A stretch of 64,000 nt of DNA, from the NCBI GenBank assembly GCA_027924585.1, contig BSBM01000712.1, positions 2,118,001-2,182,000 on the forward strand. The letters are read 5' to 3'. Of the stretch, positions 29,890-41,936 are shown one piece after another. Position numbers and translations under genes: made by a program. Every line of letters starts with the position of its first letter. Positions within the stretch are counted from its first letter, which is position 1. Source of the DNA: Larix kaempferi (lineage: Eukaryota; Streptophyta; Pinopsida; Pinales; Pinaceae). The notes below the pieces were generated by a model. It had not been told where the DNA came from, ran no database searches, and saw only the letters and a list, made by a program, of their open reading frames with translations.

Positions 29890-32800
29890 TCACTTCTTCC
29901 TTGAAGTATCTTCAATCTGAAGAACACCAAGCCTCTCTATGAAGTACTCAAACTTCACTCTGGATAGTGGTTTCGTCAACACATCTGCAACCTCCTCATC
30001 CGTCGCAACATACAAGACCTTCATTGCTCCTCTCTGCACCATATCTCTGATAGAGTGATATTTGATCTCAATGTGCTTCGACCTGTCATGGAACATAGGG
30101 TTCTCAAACAACTTCACACAACTCTGGTTGTCACAAAAGATACCAGTAGCATCCAACGGGAGATCAAATAAATCAGACAGTTGCTTCCCCAACCATACTA
30201 CCTCACAACTAGCCAAACAAGCTACAACATACTCTGCTTCAACTGTACTCAGTGCTACGCAGGACTGCTTCCTGCTAAACCAAGAGATCACACCTGATCC
30301 CATACTGAAGTAGCACCTAGAAGTGCTCTTCCTATCTGTAGCACTGCCTGCCCAATCTGAATCAACATAACCCTGCAGGTTAAACTTTTGATTCACATCA
30401 TACTTGAGCCCATAATCAATTGTACCCTTCAGGTACCTCTAAATATGGTTTACATGAACCAGGTGAACACCTCTAGGATCCGTCAGGAACTGGCTCAATG
30501 TGTTCACCACAAAGCAAATATCTGGCCTTGTGCTCGTCAGGTACATTAAGGACCCAATCATCTGACGATACACCGTGACATCAACCGGCTCAGATGAGGC
30601 ATCATACAAAAGCTTCAGGTTCGATGCCATAGGTGTGGCCATATCCTTGTAGTCCATCATCCCAAACCTCTTCAGGATCTCTACTGCATACTTCCCTTGT
30701 CCAAGGAAGATCCCATTTTCACTCTGCCACACCTCCATGCCTAGAAAATAGTGCATCATACCCAAGTTTTTCATCTTGAACTCGGCAGCAAGCTTCCTCT
30801 TCGTATTGACAATCAATCTATCCTCACCTATAACAAACAGGTCATCCACATACAAAAGTAGTATCACTGGATTTCCTTCCTCAACCTTGTAGTAAAGGTT
30901 GGAATCTGCTTTAATCTTGGTAAAGCCCAAACTAGATAGGAAATTGTCCATCCCACCATACCAAGTCCTAGGAGCTTGCTTCAAGCCATAAAAGGCTTTC
31001 TTCAACCTGCACACATATGACTCTCTGTCATGTGTCTCAAAACCAAGTGGCTGCCCCACATACACTTCCTCTTTGACTACACCATTCAAGAAAGTTGTCT
31101 TGACATCCATTTGGTGTATCTTCCATTTCATCACTGCAGCCAAAGCAAGTACTGTTCTGATGGAAGTGTATCTAGCTACAGGAGAAAAAGTTTCTTCATA
31201 GTCTATTTCCTCTTTCTGGGAGAAGCCACGAGCTACAAATCTCGCCTTGTATTTCTCTATGCTACCATCTGCAACATGCTTGATCTTATATATCCACTTG
31301 GAAGTCACAACAGACTTCCCTTTAGGTCTTGGGACTACATCCTAAACATCATTCTTCATGATCGACTGGTATTCCTCGACCATGGAATCCTTCCATTCTT
31401 TCTTTTCTGCTGCTTCTTCATAATTGGAAGATTCTTTGTTCATAATATCATAGAGTAAGGCAACATAACTGGTGTGTGATCTAGTCCTCTTCTTTTATCT
31501 TTGTTCTTCTTCTGGAATTCCATTTCTTTCTACATCTTGAATGAGCTCTCTATCCCATGCAGGTTTCCTCTCGTGAGAATTCTTATCACGGGGTGGATCT
31601 ATAGGTTCTTGTGGATCTTCAATTTCACGAACTGCTTCTGGAATTTCTTCATTCATGGTGGTGTCTTGAAATCTGGTTACCTTTAGTTCTTCATCATCTT
31701 CAACAGGTGTCTTCCTTGATTTGATGTAAGCTAAGTCTTCATCAAATGTTACATCCATGCTGACATCAATCTTCTTGAACCCTGGAAAGTATATTCTGTA
31801 AGCCTTCGAGCTTTCACTGTAACCCACAAAGATGCCCTTCTTTCCTGAAGGATCTAGCTTTTTCCTCTTTTCTGTTGGAATGTGTGTGTATATAGGACAA
31901 CCAAATATCCTGAGATGGATAACTTCAGGTTTCTTACTAGAGAAGACTTCTTCTGGTGTCTTGTTGTCAAGTATCTTGTGAGGTGTTCTGTTTTGCACAT
32001 ATACAGCTGTCCTAGTTGCTTCTGCCATAGGTGCATAGGAAGATCTTGGTCATGAAGCATTTCCTGTGCTACTTCCATGATACTCATATTCTTCCTTTCT
32101 GCAACTCCATTTTGTTTTGGATTGCAAGGAACAGTCAACTCCCTCTTAATCGCCGAATCACTGCATAACTTCTTGAAATCACCTAAAGTGAATTCTCCAC
32201 CATTGTCAGATCTGAAAGTCTTAATCTTCTTATTTGTTTGATTTTCTATCAAGGCTTTGAATTCCTTGAACTTGTCAAACACTTCATCTTTATTCTTCAA
32301 GAAGTAAACCCAAGTATTCCTATAGAAATCATCAATAAAAAAAACATAGTATACATACCCTCTCAGAGAACTGGATGGCATTGGACTGCATACATCAAAG
32401 TGGATAATTTCCAAAATCCCTTTTTCTTTGCTTTCACTGCTTGGAAATGCCTTCTTTGTGTTCTTTCCTTTTGCACATCCTTTGCAAATACCTTCATGTT
32501 TTGACTGGATTTCCAGAAGACCCTCTACTACTTTGCTTGCTATTGTAAGTTATATATAAAGCACATGAGCAAGCCTTCTATGCCAAAGTTCACTTGGCTC
32601 CATGGATTCATGCACCATGGCATGTTCAGGTTGCCCCTTCAACTTGTATAATCCTCTCTCTTGTTCTCCAATCACTACTGCATCATCTAGTGTCTTACCC
32701 TTTGGCCACATGAGTACTTGGCCATCAATAAATGCAACTCTCATTCCTTTTGAATCTAAAGATGATATAGAGAGAAGATTCTTCTTGAGTCCAGGTACAT

Positions 32801-33931
32801 ATAGAACATCTTGCATCTTCAAAGACTTCCCAGAGTTTAACTTCTAGGAGGCTTCACCACTTCCTTTTATAGGATATTGATAGTCATCCCCAATTTTTAC
32901 CTTATGGGGTGACTCATGTTCAGATAGATCTACAAAAGATTCTTTAAACCCAGTCATGTGTTTAGAAGCCCCACTATCAATAAGCCAATCATTACATCCA
33001 TGAGAGATAGTACTTGTGAGAGCAGAGATTAGAACATATTCATCTTCACTTAATCAGTCATCACTTTCTGCTCTAGCCTTCTTCTTGGGAGGTTCATCAT
33101 CCTCAGCAGCATGAGCATGGTATCTCTTCTTGTTGTTGTTCTTCTTCTTATTGACGTTGTTGTTGTTGTTGTTCCTTTTGTTCTTGGGACAGTTTGAAGC
33201 AAAGTGTCCCTTTTCATCACAATTGAAGCATCGAACATGAGAGAGATCTTTCTTCTTTTGATGGAAGTGCGAGTGTTTCTTGTTGTGAGATTTCTCCCTC
33301 ATAAACTTGCTCCCCTTAGTGTGAGCTGTGAGGGCTTGGTCTTCACTTCCCATCTTTTCTTCTCGAGCCACAAGCCTAGCTTCTTCTTGTGAACATTCCT
33401 CCCACAATCTGCTAAAAGTGATTAGTTTCCTTCTTGCACAAATTCCTTGGATGAAGGAGTCCCATGACCTAGGTAAGCCATTTAAAGTGGTCATCACAAT
33501 TTCACCATTCTCCACTACTTCATCCACAACTTCAAGTTGGTCCTTGATTTGAGAGACCTTAGAAAAGTAGGACTGAATGGTCTCTCCATTCTGAAGCTTT
33601 ACCCTCACAATTGGTTCTGCAGAGTCATCTTCCGATTTATGTTCTTTCCTTCAAACAACTTGGTCAAAGAGTCAAACATCTCCTTAGGTGTCTTTAGGGA
33701 AAACACATGGGGTATGAGATGGTCCTTTATAGAATCAACAATGATTCTCTTAGCTTTGACCAAGTACTTCTTGTGTAAGGCCTTAACATCATCTCCCTCT
33801 GGAACTGGAACCTCTTCTTTTATGTAGGTATCCAAATCATTCTCTTCTAGGATTAACCCAGTCATATACTTCCATGCTTGGAAGTTATCAGCTCCATCAA
33901 GCTTATCCTCAAGCTTGGTGTGGTGAGACAT
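29890..33931 (-). pseudogene. C2 gag-pol polyprotein (broken)
   Basis: Start ATG at 33931 (MSHHTKLEDKLDGADNF), stop TAA or equivalent at 29890 after SRKK, about 1,340 codons, normal for copia. Order: gag (UBN2-type, LTKLFEGKN), CCHC CFNCDEKGHFASNC (33230-33189), protease DWLIDSGASKHM (about 32980), GAG-pre-integrase WHRRLAH, integrase with SDNGGEF and GVAERKN (about 32100-32220), RT with YVDDLF intact (30841-30852), RNase H with DSDWAGS and CDNQSC. Breaks: one-base frameshift near 33605, stop TAA/TGA near 33054, stop near 32850, stop and frameshift near 32550, frameshift at about 32030, stops at 31495 and 30439. RT and RNase H are well kept, the integrase less so. Not functional as a whole. 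Confidence 0.9.
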
Positions 33932-34484
33932 CTTAAAGAGTACTTCAAATGGAAATAGATATTTTTATGTCTTACCACTTGATTTGCTGAAAACTGGATC
34001 TGGAGCTGGATTAGGGTTTGTCAGAGAAACCCTAAAAATTCAAAATTTAAATTTCAAAATTATGAAAGGATATAAAGATGTGCCTTGATGAGCTGATCAA
34101 GTTGGTATACTCAGAATTTGAAAAATGCAAAGTTTCACCCCTCATAAATGCTTTTCAATATCCTGAATTCACTAGGGAGGACCCTGAATTAGGGTTTGAG
34201 TTTCCTGGAGCTTCACCCATCCAAAAATTTCGATCCAAAGCTCTAAACTTCAATTTTTCCAAGGATCTTCCAGCTATGGTCTCAAATTTTAGAAATTCCA
34301 CTTTTTGTGGAAACCCTAATGTTTAGGGCCAAAACTGAAAATGCTCAGAATTGAATTATGTCTCGACAAAAAGATGCGCCCTTGATAGGAGAGTCAATCT
34401 AGCCTCCTGCCTTGGATGATCTGTGAAGAGAAAACCAAATATTAAGAAGCCCTAGCTTCTGAAGCTGCACAATGCCTTCTTCTT
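33932..34484 (-). other. C2 untranslated leader
   Basis: About 550 bases between primer site and gag ATG, closely similar to the C5 leader (55342-55896). No gene. Confidence 0.8.
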
Positions 34485-34502
34485 AGGTCAGCTTTGATAC
34501 CA
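34485..34502 (-). promoter_or_regulatory. Primer binding site of C2
   Basis: TGGTATCAAAGCTGACCT on the minus strand, touching the LTR. One change (A for G) from the initiator-Met consensus TGGTATCAGAGC. Confidence 0.88.
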
Positions 34503-35046
34503 TGTTAATTTTTTGATAATTTCATTCCATTATCATTAGGATCTCTAAGAGAATAACATGTACAGGATATCAAACATAGACACAAAAGCAATCACAGAGG
34601 AGACAGAGTTTCACCAGGGAAAATTAAGAAGGTGAAAAACCCCGCAACTTCCTTAGAGATAAGATAAGCCACAAAACAAGATCACAAGGATCAAACCTAA
34701 TAAGATGTCTCTAGCAGATGCTCCTCCTCCTCCACTAATGTGCCACTTTCTCTCTTAGCTATGCGAGCTTGAGAAGCGAGTGAATGAGATAAATGAGAGA
34801 TACAACCTCTCTATTTATACACAGACTTGACCTACCAATAATCCACTGGGGCCAACTTGCTAATCAATACTAATAACCCAACCACATGACCTAATCAGGG
34901 CCAACCCCACACCGGTGGTCTAATAACCCATGAATACAAATGACGACACTTCCAATCAGAGGAATAATACATCTCTGTGGGATGTACAATAAAGTACAAA
35001 TGTAATACATAGAAGAATATCTTCCGGAGTTACAAATACATCAACA
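34503..35046 (-). repeat. C2 5' LTR (544 bp)
   Basis: Ends TTAACA next to the primer site; TATA box TATAAATA at 34812-34819. Shorter than the 3' LTR through internal deletions. Confidence 0.92.
34812..34819 (-). promoter_or_regulatory. TATA box of C2 5' LTR
   Basis: TATAAATAGAGAGG context on the minus strand, conserved among the copia LTRs here. Confidence 0.6.
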
Positions 35047-35051
35047 ACACA

Positions 35052-36600
35052 TACAATTCAACATTCATCTTCAACAAGATAATTAACAATCTACTTCCAT
35101 AAATCTGATTAGCAAGTATTGATGGCTGCCACATGCATTGAATGTACTTTTTTGCAGAGTGCATCAGGCACTTTATTTTCTTTTCATTTTATGTGTTTGA
35201 TTTCAAAATCAAATTCACATAAGAATTCTAGCCATCTAGCATGCCTAGCATTTAGTGTTGTCTGCTCAAATAAATATTTCAGACCACAATGGTCTGTCCT
35301 TAGCTCAAATTTTCTACCCATTAAATAGTGTCTCCACATTTTTAAAGCGTGCATTATGGCTACAAGTTCCAAATCATGGGTAGCATAATTATTTTCATGC
35401 TCTTTCAATTCTCTAGACTCATAACACACCACATGATTGTCTTGCATAAGAACTCCTCCAAGTCCCTATTTACATGCATCTATACACACCACAAATTATT
35501 TTTCTAAGTTTTTGGTTTTCAGAATTGGAGCACTTGTGAGAATCTTTTTCAATAACTGGAAGCTTTCTTCACATTTTGGTGTCCACTCAAATTTGATTCC
35601 CTTCTTTTGTAAAGAAGTGATTGGGTGTGCAACCTTGGATAATCCTTTAATGATACTCCTATAATAACCAGCAAGATCCATTAAATATCTCACATCTGTC
35701 ACATTCCTTAGAGTTGTCCAATTCATAATGGCTTCAATTTTTTCCAGATACTCCTCCATAGTCATTTGCCCCAATTTCAGCTTTTGGAATTTTTTAATTT
35801 TCCATCATAGTATCTATCAGAGAGGTACTTTTGCTTGAAGTATTTATTGAATTGCTTCGAGACAATCTTCCTTTCATCGATCTTTTTCACTTTCCTAAGG
35901 TGACCCATCATATAGATGTTATTCCATTCAGATTGAATATAGCTACCATTTCTTTCATATTTCCATAGTAGTCTTGGACATGGAAATACTTCATCATCCC
36001 AAGAATCCAAGCCTCAACTTCTTAACCATATTTTACTTCACCACCAAAAGAATGATTTTTGGATTTCCTAAATTCTCCATGTGAGTTGTTCTTGAAAGGC
36101 CTATTCCTCTTATTCCTATGAGATGAAGAGCTTAAACCTTCAATGATGTCTATAGAGTTACATTACTCACTAGAAGAGACTTTTAGAGTATATGTCTTGT
36201 CTCTAGAAATCCTTCTTGAACTATGGTACCCCTTGTGATGCCTCATTGAGCTACTCCCACTATTTTCTTGATTTTCATAGTGATGTCCAGAGTGAATCTT
36301 CCTCTAAATGTCTGTCATACTTTGAAGCATAAAATAATTCAGGTGATTCTATTCTTCTTGAGCTCTAATAAGCCTCTCATTGTCTACTCTACAACTTTGC
36401 AGTTCCACCCTTAGGCTCTTCATGGTTTCTGCAATTTCTAGGGGAGTCACTTGTTTTTTTCTACCGTTGGATTCTATATCTGCATTTTCAACCTATATAT
36501 TTCTCCCATGACATCTGTCTCAACTTCATAAGGATCATCTGCATCATTCATGATGATGATTATCTTAGCCCAATCAAGACCAAGGGTTTTCAAATTGAAC
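35052..36600 (-). pseudogene. G2 gag fused to RT thumb and RNase H (internal deletion)
   Basis: Minus-strand. The gag capsid part is recognisable from about 36010 (WKYERNGSYIQSEWN, then KQFNKYFKQKYLSDRYYD) and its end reads MTMEEYLEKIEAIMNW: the first half (MTMEEYL) is gag, the second (EKIEAIMNWTT) is the segment after the RT palm. Thus about 1.5-2 kb covering nucleocapsid, protease and RT catalytic core has been lost at 35730-35750. After that come RNVTDVRYLMDLAGYYRS, RNase H (TDHCGLKYL, 35300-35250) and the start of the integrase zinc region before C2. Upstream of 36010 gag is decayed. It cannot encode RT. Confidence 0.75.
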
Positions 36601-38085
36601 TATACTGAATGATGCACCTTAATTGTCTTTGATATAATTTTGAATCTGCAAAAGTGTACATATAAACACATTTGTTCGCTTTATTGCATTGTTAGAAAAT
36701 CAAAATTTCATATATTCTGGAAAATGCCCATATTGACAATTTTTGTCACATTATGGTATAGGATATTTTCTTATCAAATTATAGAAACATATAAATTCCT
36801 ACTTCATAATTTGACCTTGTACAATTGTTACCCTATGGATAAGATTTCCAATGACTATAAGTATACCCATTTTTTATTCTCGAGCAAAAAATTGCAATCC
36901 TTCAAAATTGACAAATTTGCTCAAGTTCTGCACTTTTCCTGTAGGTTCATTTAACTCTAGAGGCCCACTTCAGACACCTGTAGAAGATAATCTATGGAGA
37001 ATTAGAGAAAAAATTCTCTATTGTCCTAGATAATACATGTGATTGGTATTACTTATCAACTTTCCTCTCTTTGATCTGATGCTCCAGTCACTCTTTATAA
37101 AATTCAGCATTTCACTACTTTTATCTTTTTCCCACTTTTTCCAGACTTAGGAATGTTAGCAGTTCTATAACACTCCCCCCCCTCATAATTCACAATTTTC
37201 CCAATTTTCTATTGTTCCAATCACTGCAGTTAAACTCCAGAACTAACTTTGTATATTTTAAAAAAAAAGTAATGAGGGTCAAGGGGCTTGCCCCATTACG
37301 ACCTCCCTATAGAGTGGGTCGAGGGCAACGCCCTTGTTTTTTTTTTGGTAAATATTTCGATTTCGCGTAATTTGGGGAATAAGTTCGGTGCCATTTTATT
37401 ATGATGTATCCTAACACATTCTTGCTAATGTGTCATATGGGTCTTGCATGTCACCCCGTGACATGGACATGCCACCCTCCACCATATTCCAAGTCATTAT
37501 GCCACCTGTCCTTGGGCACGTATGCATCGACAATATCCTATTACAAGAAGTGGTAATAGCTCGCTGCAAAAACTGTTTTGAAAATGTTTATGGGGAGCCA
37601 TTGGCAATAAAAATGTGACATGTGATCAAGTGGTTTATGCCCAATGGATTGTCCTTCTACTATTTACCACCATGCAGGTTTTTGATACACTATCAAGTAC
37701 AACCATTGATCTTCCATGATGCTTGACAACCAGATCTCCATCCACCTTCGCACTCCATCACCTATAGTCACCCATGTGCATGCCTGATTTGGCAAGTCTA
37801 CATCATACCTCTAACTCATGTGGCTCTTCCACATCATGCCTCCCAGCCACATGGCATCACTCGTCCACGCGGTATGAGTGGGGCCACTTTAAAATTACAA
37901 AAATAAAATAAAATTTCAAAATCATATGAAATTCTATTTTGATAATAAGGGGATTATTTCAAAAATAATTCGAAATTACTCCCGTCCCCTTATCTATCAC
38001 TTAACATAACCCAATCTCCACATAAGCATTCCTAATTTATTCCTGTAAGTGTGCATTTTTTGCCAATATAGCTCTGGTATTGAAA
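36601..38085 (-). other. G2 leader, no gene
   Basis: About 1.5 kb between gag remains and primer site. The first 350 bases may hold decayed gag N-terminus. A poly(T)/poly(A) patch and a GGCTTGCCCC / GGCAACGCCC pair occur near 37280-37340. Nothing else seen. Confidence 0.5.
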
Positions 38086-38103
38086 CTAGAAGCTCTGATA
38101 CCA
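38086..38103 (-). promoter_or_regulatory. Primer binding site of G2
   Basis: TGGTATCAGAGCTTCTAG on the minus strand, three bases from the LTR end (GGGTATGTTACA, 38107). Confidence 0.85.
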
Positions 38104-38106
38104 CTC

Positions 38107-38200
38107 TGTAACATACCCTTCACTCAATCAGACCCACATGAGGGTACATTAACTAATACGAGCTTCTAAATTTTGCACAATAGCCATATTAAAAATTTAT
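38107..38200 (-). repeat. G2 5' LTR, first 94 bp (cut by C4)
   Basis: Matches the 3' LTR near 25060-25140. The sequence stops at ATTTAT where the C4 LTR begins, so C4 inserted in this LTR and the remainder should lie to the right of the window. Confidence 0.8.
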
Positions 38201-38745
38201 TGTTAGAAGAAAAGATCGTAGAGCAATAACAATAAACAAGATGCAAATATAAATCACATAAAACACATTACAAGAGAGACACCAATATAATTTGGTTCAC
38301 CCAAGATGGGCTACGTCCACACAAAAATTGCCAGTCCTTATTATTATACCATCCAACAAATGAAGGGATACAACTTGCAGCACATCCGCTACAACTTCCT
38401 CTTCACTCTCTCACAGTCTCTCTTACACAATCGGAGATATTTACAATGCTACAATACATTATATAGTCGTATTACAATGTATTCCTTTTAAAGGGGAATT
38501 ACCATGGGAAAATACTACGGGCTATCCAAAACCATGGGGCCATAAACTGTTGGCCAACAAAACAACCCCCCAAAAAAATTTTGGGAGCCTGCTGGCCCCT
38601 GGACCCCCATGGGGAGGAGATGACCCCACACACCCCCCCTCTTGGATGAGTGTACAGTCCACCTGCATACCATATAAAACTGGGGTACAACATGTATGAA
38701 ACAAAAACATCTCTGAATCAGGAAGATCATGCTCCACAACCAACA
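38201..38745 (-). repeat. C4 3' LTR (545 bp)
   Basis: Minus strand TGTTGGTTGTGG ... TTCTAACA, directly after CCAAGTGGGAGAT. A TATATAATG motif at about 38457-38465 is a possible TATA box. An internal G-run (38633-38641) could be mistaken for a polypurine tract, which would give a 432-bp LTR instead; the longer version fits the family better. Confidence 0.75.
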
Positions 38746-38758
38746 ATCTCCCACTTGG
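38746..38758 (-). promoter_or_regulatory. Polypurine tract of C4
   Basis: CCAAGTGGGAGAT on the minus strand, the usual Tnt1-like sequence before TGTTGG. Confidence 0.75.
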
Positions 38759-38843
38759 ATACTGGTCACAACAACTCCACTGCTACTGCACTTGATGGAC
38801 TACACTCTAAACCTTGGACCTAAAAAATTTGACATCTCCACCT

Positions 38844-41013
38844 TCATGCTTGAAGGCCAATTGAAACTAAGCAGGAAATTAGTTTCTCTCTAGTTACTAA
38901 CTTTGTCAACATGTCTACAGGATTTTGGCTGGTGTGTATCTTTTCCATTTTCAACAGTTCTTCTAGAACAAACCGTATGAAATGGTACTTGAGATGTATA
39001 TGTTTAGTCTTAGAATGGAAGGCTGATCTCTTTGCAAGATGAGTGGCACTTTCGCTATCACTGTAAAACCTACTATTCTCTTTCTTCTTACCCAATTCCT
39101 CCATGAACCTCTGTAACCAAATCATCTCTTTACTATCCTCTATAGCAGCAACATACTCTACTTCCGTTGTTGAAAGTGCAAAAACCTTTTGCAACTTCGA
39201 AATCCAACTTAATGTTGTTCCACCTATAGTAAAAACATACCATGTAGTGTTCTTCATGCTTCCTTTATCAACTGCCATATATGCATCAAATATCCATGTA
39301 CAACAGTGTTTGAACCTCCAAAACATAATGCATGAGTGGTAGTACCTCTCAAATACCTGAGAATCCATTGTATTGCCTTCCAATGTTATTTACTTAGATT
39401 GTTCATATACCTACTCACAACTCCCACTGCATGTGAAATACCTGGTCTTGTGCACACCATGGCATACATCAAGATGCCAACTGTTGATGAATAGGGAACC
39501 CTGGACATGTAATCTATCTCTTCCTATGTCTTGGGACACATCTCCTTACTTAGTTTGAAATGGCTGACCAAAGTTGTACTCACTGGTTTTGCATCTTGCA
39601 TTCTAAACCTCTCCAACACCTTTTATATGTACTCAGCTTGAGCTAGTGTCAATTTGCAATTTTTCTTGTCTCTTGTTATATTCATACCAAGGATTTACTT
39701 TGCAGCACCCAAATGCTTCATCAAAAATGAATTAGTTAACTTCCTTTTGAGCACATTTATATCCTGCATGTTAGACCCTACAACAAGCATGTCATTCACA
39801 TACAATAAAAAGATAATATATCTTCCATTATATAGCCTCTTGAAATAAACATAATAATCAGAATGACATCTACTATAACCTTGTTCTGTCATAAACCTAT
39901 CAAATTTCAAATACCACTACCTTAGAGCTTGCTTCAGGCCATAAAGCTCTTCTTCAACCTGCATACCAAATTCTCCTTCCCTTTGACCTCATACCCATGT
40001 GGTTGCTGCATATAAATCTCTTCCTCCAAATCTCCATGGAGAAAGGTTGTTTTTACATCTAACTATTCAAGATCCAAATCTTCTACCTCCACTAGACTTA
40101 AAATAGTTCTAATTGAATTCATTTTAACAACAGGAGAAAATATTTCATCAAAATCTATATCTTTCTTCTATGCAAACCCCTTTACAACAAGTCTATCCTT
40201 GTACCGCTTCTTTCCTCCATCTTCTTCCTTCAACCTGTAAACCCATTTATTCTACAATTCTCTTTTACATGCAGGAAACTGAACCAAATCCCAACTCTGG
40301 TTTCTTACCAATGAGTCCATCTCCTCATTCATGCCTGGCTCCCACTTCTTTCTAGTTTCCACCTACATTGCCTCTTCATAACATTCTAGTTCACCTGAAT
40401 CAGTCATCAATAAATAATATAGTGAAGGAGAGAATCGTTCAGGGGGTCTACTTAACTTGGTACATATTCTAAGACTTGCAGGAGTTTGAGGTACCTACTG
40501 TTGTTCTTGATGATCTGGCACCTTTGGAACTTCATTTTCTTTGATTTCATTAAGCACTGTGTACTCTGTGTTTTCCTTTTCCTGTTTCTGTACCTGCAAC
40601 TGATCTTTATACATAACTTTTTCATTGAATACCACATCTCTACTCTTAATTATTTTGTTATTTTCATAATCCCATAAGCGATAACCAAAATCATAGACCC
40701 CATATCCAATAAAGGTACATTTCTTGGATTTATCCTCAAGCTTTGTTCTATTTTCTTTATCAATATGGACAAATGCTTCACAACCAAAAGTTCTTAGAAA
40801 TGAGTAGTTTACCTTTTTACCTATCCATGTCTCCTCTGGAATACCACCATCCAAAGCACTTGAAGGCTCTTTTTTTAATAAGTAAACAACAATATCTACA
40901 CCATCTGCCCAAAACTGTAAGGGCAACCCTGCATGCAATCTCATACACCTTGCACACTCCATGATTGTTCTCTTCATCATTTCTGACACACCATTTTCTT
41001 GTGGTGTTCCTTG
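38844..41013 (-). pseudogene. C4 pol, distal part (integrase end, RT, RNase H)
   Basis: From 41013 down: integrase tail starting GTPQENGVSEMMKRTIMEC (catalytic Glu region), the DUF4219/variable linker, RT with the active box as YVNDML (39791-39802) where the family has YVDDM, so one catalytic Asp is Asn. RNase H follows with STTEVEYVAA and FYSDSESATHL, ending IGLQA and a stop at 38844. Frameshifts near 39380 and 39910-40450 break it. The first bases join in frame to the segment that ends REKTVP at 63534 once G3 is removed. Confidence 0.85.
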
Positions 41014-41914
41014 TTACACCTAAAATATCACCATCATGAGACATATATCAACTCAATGCCTCAATCCCGGAAGTCCCATGATCAAGTTATTTAGTTAGAG
41101 CAAGTTGATGTCCTTTATCCACATTCCTAATTGGGTCGGCGCATGTTTTCTTTGGGCAAGAAGCACTGACGTAGGTTGTCCTCATGCAGCCTGCACCAAA
41201 GTTAGTTTAATGAGATAAAGGTAGCTTTCGAGTGAATTCTAGAAGTTGCATGAGGTGGATCCCTCTCCCTAAATCCTAAGTGAGCTGGCCTTCGGTTCCC
41301 TAGTCTTGAGGGAGGATCCCTTATCCCTCTCCCCATGATCCTCAACCTACTCTATCCACTTGATCCTATAAATACAAGAGCCCTTTCCATTCCAAATGGA
41401 GGAAGGCTATAGCATCCATATGATGGTGGAATAAGCTTAGGGGATCATTATTCAATCATTGGAGGCACCCATTTATCCGTAGAGGCATTGGCTTGGCTTG
41501 TTGGAAGAAGATTGCAACGTTAGGGCTTGGTTGTAATCCTCACTCTTCTTTGTATTCCCACTTTTTATACAGTAATGCAAAACTCTTTCCATAAATGTCT
41601 TGTTGTTCATTTGATATTTATAGTTTACTTCCTTAACCATTTACTTAGATCAATTATTGTGTAGTTGTACTATTATTGCTTGTTTGTCTCTCGCATGTTA
41701 TGGCAGGTCTTGCAGCTACAGATCTGACGACCGTGGAGCTTGGATTGACAAAGGAGAAGAATATCTACAGATATAAAAGGTAATACGTCTACATCTCTCA
41801 ATCTCTAATTGGATCTAGGAAGGTCGATTTGTATTATGTCTGATTTGTTCTAGATTCACATTGAACTAGGGAGATCGTGCCTTAAGTCCGCTTTCAATAG
41901 ATTGTCCGGTAACA
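41014..41914 (+). repeat. G3 5' LTR (901 bp)
   Basis: TGTTACACC ... GGTAACA; TATAAATA at 41367-41374. It differs from the 3' LTR at many scattered C/T sites by eye (for example GGGTCGGCGC versus GGGTTGATGC), in line with methylation-driven decay since insertion. Confidence 0.92.
41367..41374 (+). promoter_or_regulatory. TATA box of G3 5' LTR
   Basis: CCTATAAATACAAGAGCCC, identical in the 3' LTR (63002-63009). Likely core promoter. Confidence 0.65.
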
Positions 41915-41918
41915 AATT

Positions 41919-41936
41919 TGGCGACCATACTAGGGA
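41919..41936 (+). promoter_or_regulatory. Primer binding site of G3
   Basis: TGGCGACCATACTAGGGA four bases after the LTR. TGGCGAC is the Tat-type pattern, probably Arg tRNA; the rest deviates, so the tRNA is not certain. Confidence 0.65.

Larger units (their letters stand above)
27927..35046 (-). mobile_element. Ty1/copia element C2, full length with two LTRs
   Basis: 7.1 kb, minus strand: 5' LTR 35046-34503, primer site 34502-34485, leader, gag-pol 33931-29890, repeat-rich 3' region, polypurine tract, 3' LTR 28528-27927. Flanks GCACA (27922-27926) and ACACA (35047-35051) differ at one base, an aged 5-bp target duplication. It lies inside G2 between RNase H and integrase. It belongs to the same family as C5 by protein and LTR. 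It retains YVDD but has several frameshifts. Confidence 0.92.
25050..38200 (-). mobile_element. Ty3/gypsy element G2 (chromovirus-type), doubly interrupted
   Basis: Minus-strand order: 5' LTR (begins at 38107; only 94 bp visible before C4 interrupts it), primer site (38103-38086), leader, gag fused to RT thumb and RNase H (36600-35052), copia C2 inserted (35046-27927), integrase with chromodomain (27921-26531), polypurine tract, 3' LTR (26490 to about 25050). Protease and the RT fingers/palm are missing through an internal deletion at about 35750. The integrase end with a WELEDAM motif marks a chromovirus. G2 is the oldest layer of the nest on the right side. Confidence 0.8.
38201..41013 (-). 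mobile_element. Ty1/copia element C4 (Tnt1-like), 3' part
   Basis: Minus-strand element whose 3' LTR is 38201-38745 and whose pol runs up to 41013, where gypsy G3 interrupts it; the upstream half continues at 63534. It is a different copia lineage from C0/C1/C2/C5: the RNase H (ISKLQKVFALSTTEVEY) and the AAGTGGGAGAT polypurine tract are typical of Tnt1/Tork-like elements. Flank TTTAT (38196-38200) would be the 5-bp duplication; the partner is outside the window. Confidence 0.85.

Noticed and set aside
38633-38645. G-run (minus strand) as the polypurine tract of C4
   Set aside because: A better tract, CCAAGTGGGAGAT followed by TGTTGG, lies at 38746-38758 and is the family standard.
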